Positions 5,507 to 10,111 of a DNA stretch of 10,111 nucleotides are shown here, in pieces. The DNA comes from Deltaproteobacteria bacterium. GTDB lineage: Bacteria > Myxococcota > B64-G9. The stretch is from contig JAUVAM010000063.1 of assembly GCA_030591745.1 (NCBI GenBank), positions 1 through 10,111 of the forward strand, in the 5' to 3' direction. The notes under the pieces are model-generated. The model made no database searches and was not told the origin of the DNA. It saw nothing but the letters and a program-made list of their open reading frames with translations. The position numbers and the translations under genes are program-made. Every line of letters starts with the position of its first letter. Within the stretch, counting starts at the first letter, position 1.

Positions 5507-8242
5507 CTAGGCCGCTTTGCGACGGCGTCTAAGCAGCAGAAGGCCAAAGAGCAGCAAGGGGAGGGCGCTCGTGGATTTGTGCTGACCGCTGGCCGCGCAG
5601 CCACAACCTTCGTCGCTGGGGTTGGTCTGTTCTTGACCCCAGATGGTGCAGGTGGTGGTGCAGGGCCCGGTCTCGTCGTTGTTGTCCTCGCCGTCGTCGC
5701 AAGCCTCATCCGTGGGCACGTCTAAGATGCCGTTGCCGCAGGTCTCGTCGGAGGTGCAGGTGGTGTTGCAGCCATCGGCACTGAGGTTGTTGCCGTCGTC
5801 GCAGACTTCTCCATCGTCGAGGATGCCGTCACCGCAGTTGGGCAGCGCGCAATTGGCCTGACAGCCGTCGCCGTCGATCTCGTTGCCGTCGTCGCAGGCT
5901 TCGCCCATGTGAGCGTCCAAGATGCCGTTGCCGCAGCTTTCGTCTGATAGGCAATCCGGTGAGCAGCCGTCACCAGAAAGGTTGTTGCCGTCGTCACAGA
6001 GTTCAGCCTCATCCACGGTGCCGTTGCCGCAGTACTCAAGCTGGCAGGTGTCGCTACAGCCATCGCCGGCCAGGTCGTTGCCGTCGTCACATGCCTCGCC
6101 AGCGGCCGCATCCAGGATGCCGTTGCCGCAGCTTTCGTCGGAGGTACAGGTGGCGTTGCAGCCGTCGGCATCGAGGTTGTTGCCGTCATCGCAGGTCTCG
6201 TCGTCGTCGAGGGTGCCGTCACCGCAATCGGCCAAGGCGCAATCGGCCTGGCAGCCGTCGCCGTCAACGTCGTTGCCGTCGTCACATGCCTCGCCAACAG
6301 CCGCATCCAAAATGCCGTTGCCGCAGCTTTCGTCGGACAGGCAGTCCGGGGAGCATCCGTCTCCGGAGAGGTTGTTGCCGTCGTCACAGAGTTCAGCCTC
6401 ATCCACGGTGCCGTTGCCGCAGTACTCAAGCTGGCAAGTGGCGCTACAGCCGTCGCCGGCCACGTCGTTGCCATCGTCACAGGCTTCACCCACCGTCAGG
6501 TCGATGATGCTGTTGCCGCAGCTTTCGTCCGAGGTACAAGTGGCGTTGCAGTCGTCGGCATCGAGGTTGTTGCCGTCATCGCAGGCCTCGCCGTCGTCGA
6601 GGACGCCGTCACCGCAGTCGGCCAGCGCGCAATCGGCCTGGCAGCCGTCGCCGTCAACGTCATTGCCGTCGTCGCAGGCCTCGCCCACGGCCGCGTCCAA
6701 AATGCCGTTGCCGCAGCTTTCGTCGGATTGACAGTCGGCGGAGCAGCCGTCGCCCGCGATGTTGTTGCCGTCGTCACAAAGCTCGGCCGTATCCACGGTC
6801 CCGTTGCCGCAGTATTCAAGTTGGCAGGTGGCGCTACAGCCGTCGCCGGACAGGTCGTTGTCGTCGTCGCAGGCTTCTCCCGCGGCGGCGTCGACAAGGC
6901 CATTGCCGCAGCTTTCATCGGATCGGCAGTCCGCCGAGCAGCCGTCGCCGCTGCTCTCGTTGTCATCATCACACACTTCCATCGGATCGATGACTCCGTT
7001 GCCGCAGAACTCAAGGATGCAGGCGGCTGAGCATCCGTCGCCGTCCTCGGTGCCCCCGTCATCGCATTGTTCGTCCATCACCCCATCGACGATGCCGTTG
7101 CCGCAGGTCTCGTCGGAGGTACAAGTGGCGTTGCAGCCGTCGCCGTCGATGTTGGTGTTGTCGTCGCAGATCTCGCCGCTGTCCAAGACGCCGTCACCGC
7201 ACCAAGGCAGTGCGCAGTCGGCCTGGCAGCCGTCACCATCGATGTTGTTGCCATCATCACAGGCTTCGCCCACGGCCGAGTCCACGATCCCGTTGCCGCA
7301 GCTCTCATCGGACTGACAGTCGGCGGAGCAACCATCGTTGTCTACCCGGTTGCCGTCGTCGCAGAATTCATCCGGATCGACTTCGCCGTTGCCGCAGAAT
7401 TCCAGTTGGCAGCCGGCCGAGCAGCCGTCGCCTGAGGTGGTGTCGCCGTCGTCACATTGTTCTCCAACCGGACCGTCCAAAATGCCGTTGCCGCAGCTTT
7501 CATCCGAAAGGCAGCTGGCCGAGCAGCCGTCGCCATGGCTTGCGTTGCTGTCGTCACAGACCTCATTCGGATCGAGGACGCCGTTGCCGCAGTACTCAAT
7601 TTGGCAGGTACTCGAGCAGCCGTCGCCTTCTGTGAAGTTGCCGTCGTCACATTGCTCGCCCGTGTCGAGCACTGAGTTCCCGCAAGGCGCTTGCGCCCCG
7701 ATGGTGAGGTTGTCGATTAAGAAACTCCCTGAAGTCGTGGTTCCACCGCCGGATAGACCGAAATGGATAGATTGGATGAGCTCAGGCGCGGTGACGGAGA
7801 AGAAGCTGGTATTCACTGGCAGGGCGATGTCGGCCGTGGTGCCGTCGCCGAAGGTGATGAAGGCAAAGTAGGGCACAGATGAAGAGTTGGCCCTGATGTC
7901 CAAACCCACGCCGAAGATTCCAACCCCGGTTCCCATGCTGGTGGTCTGGAAACTCAGGCGATAGGAACCGTTGCAGCCTGCACAATATCCCCCGTTTGAG
8001 ATTATGTTCCAATTTGAAAATCCCGTGCTCACATAATCGGTCTCTCCCAACACGGCGCTCATCGTCGCGTTGTCTTGGATCGTTACGTAGCCCGCGTTGG
8101 AGTAGTCGTCGACAACCCTCGGATCCACTGCCATCTCGAAGGCGGCCCGGTTGGTGAAATAGGTGGGCGTGGCGGCCATTGCTGCTGTCGACAGCGTCGA
8201 AAGCAGCACGACCAATGAAAGGATCTGTATTGTGTTTTTCAT
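5507..8242 (-). CDS. Secreted cysteine-rich repeat protein with MYXO-CTERM sorting tail
   Basis: The product has 911 residues. A signal peptide covers 1-24 (hydrophobic core ending STAAMAA). Residues 25-185 form a beta-rich, lectin-like domain with a CAGC pair (Cys87, Cys90) and an FLIDNLTIGA ending, much like the N-terminal domains of PEP-CTERM proteins. Residues 187-865 hold 21 repeats of 31-33 residues on the pattern CGNGxxDxxExCDDGNxxxGDGCxxxC, the Myxococcus cysteine-rich disulfide repeat (TIGR02232). The last repeat is degenerate. Residues 879-911 are the MYXO-CTERM signal (TIGR03901): a GCGC motif, a short membrane segment (LPLLLFGLLLL) and RRRRK. Such tails are processed by an intramembrane protease (myxosortase), which leaves the protein on the cell surface. 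ATG at 8242 has AGGAG 7 nt upstream. It is 30 bp downstream of the lipoprotein gene in a probable operon. The role is probably a stiff stalk or adhesin; the ligand is unknown. Confidence 0.95.
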   Translation of the reverse strand: MKNTIQILSLVVLLSTLSTAAMAATPTYFTNRAAFEMAVDPRVVDDYSNAGYVTIQDNATMSAVLGETDYVSTGFSNWNIISNGGYCAGCNGSYRLSFQTTSMGTGVGIFGVGLDIRANSSSVPYFAFITFGDGTTADIALPVNTSFFSVTAPELIQSIHFGLSGGGTTTSGSFLIDNLTIGAQAPCGNSVLDTGEQCDDGNFTEGDGCSSTCQIEYCGNGVLDPNEVCDDSNASHGDGCSASCLSDESCGNGILDGPVGEQCDDGDTTSGDGCSAGCQLEFCGNGEVDPDEFCDDGNRVDNDGCSADCQSDESCGNGIVDSAVGEACDDGNNIDGDGCQADCALPWCGDGVLDSGEICDDNTNIDGDGCNATCTSDETCGNGIVDGVMDEQCDDGGTEDGDGCSAACILEFCGNGVIDPMEVCDDDNESSGDGCSADCRSDESCGNGLVDAAAGEACDDDNDLSGDGCSATCQLEYCGNGTVDTAELCDDGNNIAGDGCSADCQSDESCGNGILDAAVGEACDDGNDVDGDGCQADCALADCGDGVLDDGEACDDGNNLDADDCNATCTSDESCGNSIIDLTVGEACDDGNDVAGDGCSATCQLEYCGNGTVDEAELCDDGNNLSGDGCSPDCLSDESCGNGILDAAVGEACDDGNDVDGDGCQADCALADCGDGTLDDDETCDDGNNLDADGCNATCTSDESCGNGILDAAAGEACDDGNDLAGDGCSDTCQLEYCGNGTVDEAELCDDGNNLSGDGCSPDCLSDESCGNGILDAHMGEACDDGNEIDGDGCQANCALPNCGDGILDDGEVCDDGNNLSADGCNTTCTSDETCGNGILDVPTDEACDDGEDNNDETGPCTTTCTIWGQEQTNPSDEGCGCAASGQHKSTSALPLLLFGLLLLRRRRKAA
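5648..7684 (-). repeat. Array of 21 disulfide repeats with a 390-bp higher-order period
   Basis: Repeat starts in the protein are residues 187, 218, 250, 283, 315 and so on to 835, alternating 32 and 33 residues after the first unit. The units fall into four types in a fixed order, giving a 130-residue (390-bp) superunit. Copies lie at 7007-7396, 6422-6811, 6032-6421 and 5642-6031, the last truncated. Bases 5979-6046 and 6369-6436 are identical over 68 nt, exactly 390 bp apart. Units 8 and 9 are an incomplete superunit that seems to lack the two middle types. Confidence 0.9.
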
Positions 8243-8249
8243 GCTTTTT

Positions 8250-8254
8250 CTCCT
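8250..8254 (-). promoter_or_regulatory. Ribosome binding site of the MYXO-CTERM gene
   Basis: AGGAG on the minus strand lies 7 nt before the ATG at 8242, inside the 30-bp gap after the lipoprotein stop. No promoter or terminator is visible in that gap, so the two genes are probably co-transcribed. Confidence 0.8.
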
Positions 8255-8272
8255 AAATGCGTTTTTGAATTT

Positions 8273-9997
8273 TTAGAGACAGCTTGCAGCGTAATCGTCG
8301 CAGCAGTCGCCGTAGCCTTCGCAGACTTCGTCACAGGCGCATTCGAGGTCGGGGGAGAAGCCGCCGCAGCTGGCTGCGCAGGTGGAGCCGAAGGGCTCGT
8401 CGGGTTCGACCACGGGCTCAATGTCCAAGTCCGTGGGTACGGCTTTCTTTTTGCAAGCCGAGGCGTGGAGGCCGTGGCCTACGTACAGCAGTCCGATCAT
8501 GCCGCCATTGTGCTTGCCCTGGGCGATGATGTGCAGCAAAGAAGGTGGCACGAAGAGGCCTTTGCCCGTGTCGTCCCGGGGGCCGGTCATCAGGCGGGCC
8601 TGGTCCATGAGCGGCGCCAGGGCGGTCTGGAAGGCGGCGTAGTAGTCATAGGGGGTGGAGACCACGGTGACGATCTGTGCGAAGAGGCCGTCGACGGCCT
8701 GGCGGCGCGGATCTTCCGCGGGGATCTGATCCATGGCCATGGCTTCCAAGAGCCCTGGTTTCATTTTCTCGAGCAACATGCCCTGCACCGGCGCCATTTG
8801 CTCGCCGAGTTGCTCGCGGGGTACATGGGTGCGCATGAAGCTGGCCACGATGTCGGCCATGGTCATGGGCTGGAAGGCCAGCTTTTGGCGCTCGGCGGCC
8901 TGGATGTCGGCCGGGGCATATTCCGGGGCCGGCAAGAGATCCTCGGGGGCCAGGGTGAGTTCCACCAAGGCTACGCGAGTGTTTTCGTTTAAATCGGTGA
9001 AGGCAGAGGCTTCCTGGGCATTGTGTTTTTCCAACTCGGCGACGAAGAGGTCCCAGGTGTCCTGGCCGACGCGCGGCACCATGGTGGCCGCGTTCAAGGG
9101 CATCATCATCCCGGCGGAGGTGGCCACGTGGGCCAGTTCGGCACAGTAGATTTCGTTGGCGGGATCCATGAAGAAGTCGCGGGCAACCTGGTCACCGGCG
9201 ATGGAGCGGACCATCATGTCCACATGCTCGCGCACCTTGTCCGGGCTGTTGGCCGCCAGGGGGTCACCACCGTTGTAGTCCCCGGGGAAGTTGGAGGCGG
9301 AGTTGAAGCCCACCATCATGGTGCGGATGTTGTCCATGAAGCTTGTGAGTTGGGCACCGCTCAGATAGTCGGGGAAAACCGGCTTGACGAAGATCATGGG
9401 GTAGTGCGCGGTGCCGAAAAGTCCGTCTTCATAGCCCTGGGGGTTGTTGATGGTGATGGCGCCATGCTGAGAGTCACGCCAGACACCCACCACGATCTCG
9501 ATGTGGGTGTCCTGCAGCTTCATATGCTCTTTCATGTTTTCTTCCATGCCGGCCACGTTCAGCGTGCGGTACTCGGGCCGATGGTGCTTGAAGGCATAGC
9601 CCACCTGTCCAGGCGGGAAGAGCTGGGCGATTTCCTGGTCCCCCATGGGGAAGGCGTTGCCCTCGGCGTCGGTGACGCCGTCATCGTTGGAGTAGGGGAT
9701 GATGTTGACCGGCACCCCGAAGAGATGGGTGGGGGCACCGAACTTGATCTCGCCCAGGTCCACTTGCACCGTGTAAGCCTGCTCGATGCTATCGATCTGC
9801 GGGCCGGGCCAAATCTGCATGACCTTGTCCAGATCGGCTTCGTAAGGGCTGACATAACCCGTGGGCGGTCCATCACATTTGCCGTAGCAATCCGCCGGCC
9901 GGTCTGAGCCGGAGCTGCCGCTGTCGCATGCAATCGTGAAAGTCAGGGCCACACAGGCCAAAAACAACGCCATCGTGGATAGGATGCTTTTTCTCAT
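8273..9997 (-). CDS. Surface lipoprotein with C-terminal somatomedin B-like domain
   Basis: The product has 574 residues from the ATG at 9997, chosen because GGAGGA lies 4 nt upstream. A GTG four codons earlier overlaps that site. Residues 1-24 are a lipoprotein signal (hydrophobic core, lipobox TIAC, Cys24), followed by a Gly/Ser spacer with a CYGKC pair (37-41). The large middle region (about 50-520) is not recognised with confidence. It has THIEIVVG (164-171) and EIYCAELAH (282-290), whose order and spacing recall circularly permuted NlpC/P60 or YiiX-like papain-fold proteins (a His motif, then a CxEL motif). An acidic, Pro-rich linker (about 520-538) leads to residues 540-573, a somatomedin B domain: eight cysteines spaced C-x3-C-x8-C-x-C-x3-C-x5-CC-x6-C, with CDEVC and YGDCCDDY. 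In animals this fold mediates extracellular protein binding. First gene of the two-gene surface operon. Confidence 0.92.
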   Translation of the reverse strand: MRKSILSTMALFLACVALTFTIACDSGSSGSDRPADCYGKCDGPPTGYVSPYEADLDKVMQIWPGPQIDSIEQAYTVQVDLGEIKFGAPTHLFGVPVNIIPYSNDDGVTDAEGNAFPMGDQEIAQLFPPGQVGYAFKHHRPEYRTLNVAGMEENMKEHMKLQDTHIEIVVGVWRDSQHGAITINNPQGYEDGLFGTAHYPMIFVKPVFPDYLSGAQLTSFMDNIRTMMVGFNSASNFPGDYNGGDPLAANSPDKVREHVDMMVRSIAGDQVARDFFMDPANEIYCAELAHVATSAGMMMPLNAATMVPRVGQDTWDLFVAELEKHNAQEASAFTDLNENTRVALVELTLAPEDLLPAPEYAPADIQAAERQKLAFQPMTMADIVASFMRTHVPREQLGEQMAPVQGMLLEKMKPGLLEAMAMDQIPAEDPRRQAVDGLFAQIVTVVSTPYDYYAAFQTALAPLMDQARLMTGPRDDTGKGLFVPPSLLHIIAQGKHNGGMIGLLYVGHGLHASACKKKAVPTDLDIEPVVEPDEPFGSTCAASCGGFSPDLECACDEVCEGYGDCCDDYAASCL

Positions 9998-10001
9998 GTT
10001 T

Positions 10002-10007
10002 TCCTCC
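10002..10007 (-). promoter_or_regulatory. Ribosome binding site that fixes the lipoprotein start
   Basis: GGAGGA on the minus strand lies 4 nt before the ATG at 9997. The alternative GTG at 10009 includes its first bases and has no comparable site of its own. Confidence 0.8.
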
Positions 10008-10064
10008 ACTCATACTCTGTAGACACGCAGCAGAGTTGTAGGAATCGATTCTTGAATTACGGAA

Positions 10065-10093
10065 TATTTAGCATAGCTTGGCGTATTCGACAA
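10065..10093 (-). promoter_or_regulatory. Weak candidate promoter of the surface-protein operon
   Basis: On the minus strand TTGTCG (10088-10093) and TAAATA (10065-10070) are 17 bp apart, with a TG one base before the -10 as in extended -10 promoters. The matches are modest, and the true promoter may lie beyond the window. The implied leader is about 60 nt. It contains a 10-bp palindrome GAATCGATTC (10042-10051) and a 6-bp inverted repeat ACTCTG/CAGAGT (10014-10036). Nothing else is recognised in 9998-10111. Confidence 0.35.
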
Positions 10094-10111
10094 GATCACA
10101 AGGCTTGAGCA

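Noticed and set aside
5922..7316. Long plus-strand open frames rich in Ser, Pro and Leu
   Set aside because: They mirror the disulfide-repeat array. The repeated sequence simply lacks stops in that frame.
9023..9907. 294-codon open frame on the plus strand
   Set aside because: It is antisense to the lipoprotein gene. Its Gly/Val/His-rich translation is typical of the opposite strand of a GC-rich gene.
9998..10009. GTG start at 10009 for the lipoprotein
   Set aside because: The GTG overlaps the GGAGGA site that serves the ATG at 9997, and the shorter form gives a standard lipoprotein signal.

Overview
The window looks like chromosomal DNA from a myxobacterium or close relative (Myxococcota, formerly Deltaproteobacteria). 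The main evidence is the protein at 5507-8242, which carries a long array of the Myxococcus cysteine-rich disulfide repeat and ends in a MYXO-CTERM sorting tail. The rest fits: a membrane protein with an AgmX/PglI-like C-terminal domain, a lipoprotein with a eukaryote-like somatomedin B domain, and a membrane-anchored TPR protein with an acidic N-terminal region. No tRNA, rRNA, CRISPR array or insertion sequence was seen.

Layout. Positions 1-2885 (+ strand): a 24-bp tandem repeat array (3-266) runs into the open frame of an acidic, membrane-anchored TPR protein (294-1367). After 21 bp comes a membrane protein with a beta-helix-like passenger (1389-2885). The two form a probable operon whose promoter lies outside the window. 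Positions 2903-5382 (- strand): a three-gene operon of a multi-pass membrane protein, a small winged-helix regulator and a B12-binding-type radical SAM enzyme. It has a good sigma-70-type promoter at 5422-5449, and overlapping inverted repeats cover the predicted transcription start. Positions 5507-9997 (- strand): a two-gene cell-surface operon of a somatomedin B lipoprotein followed 30 bp later by the 911-residue cysteine-rich MYXO-CTERM protein. A GC-rich hairpin at 5478-5494 separates it from the regulator operon. Positions 9998-10111 hold its leader and a weak candidate promoter.

How the genes may work together (inference). The regulator probably controls its own operon through the inverted repeats, and so the radical SAM enzyme, whose substrate cannot be read from sequence. 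The lipoprotein and the MYXO-CTERM protein are both exported and cysteine-rich, so they are plausibly displayed together on the cell surface. The two + strand genes both place a soluble domain beyond the inner membrane after a cytoplasmic or membrane portion, as in envelope-spanning machinery, but no specific system is identified.

The least ordinary points are the frame behaviour of the 24-bp array, which carries two stop codons in the frame of the downstream gene while another frame stays open with a basic peptide, the overlapping operator-like repeats at 5398-5421, the somatomedin B domain on a bacterial lipoprotein, and the 390-bp higher-order repeat in the cysteine-rich gene.
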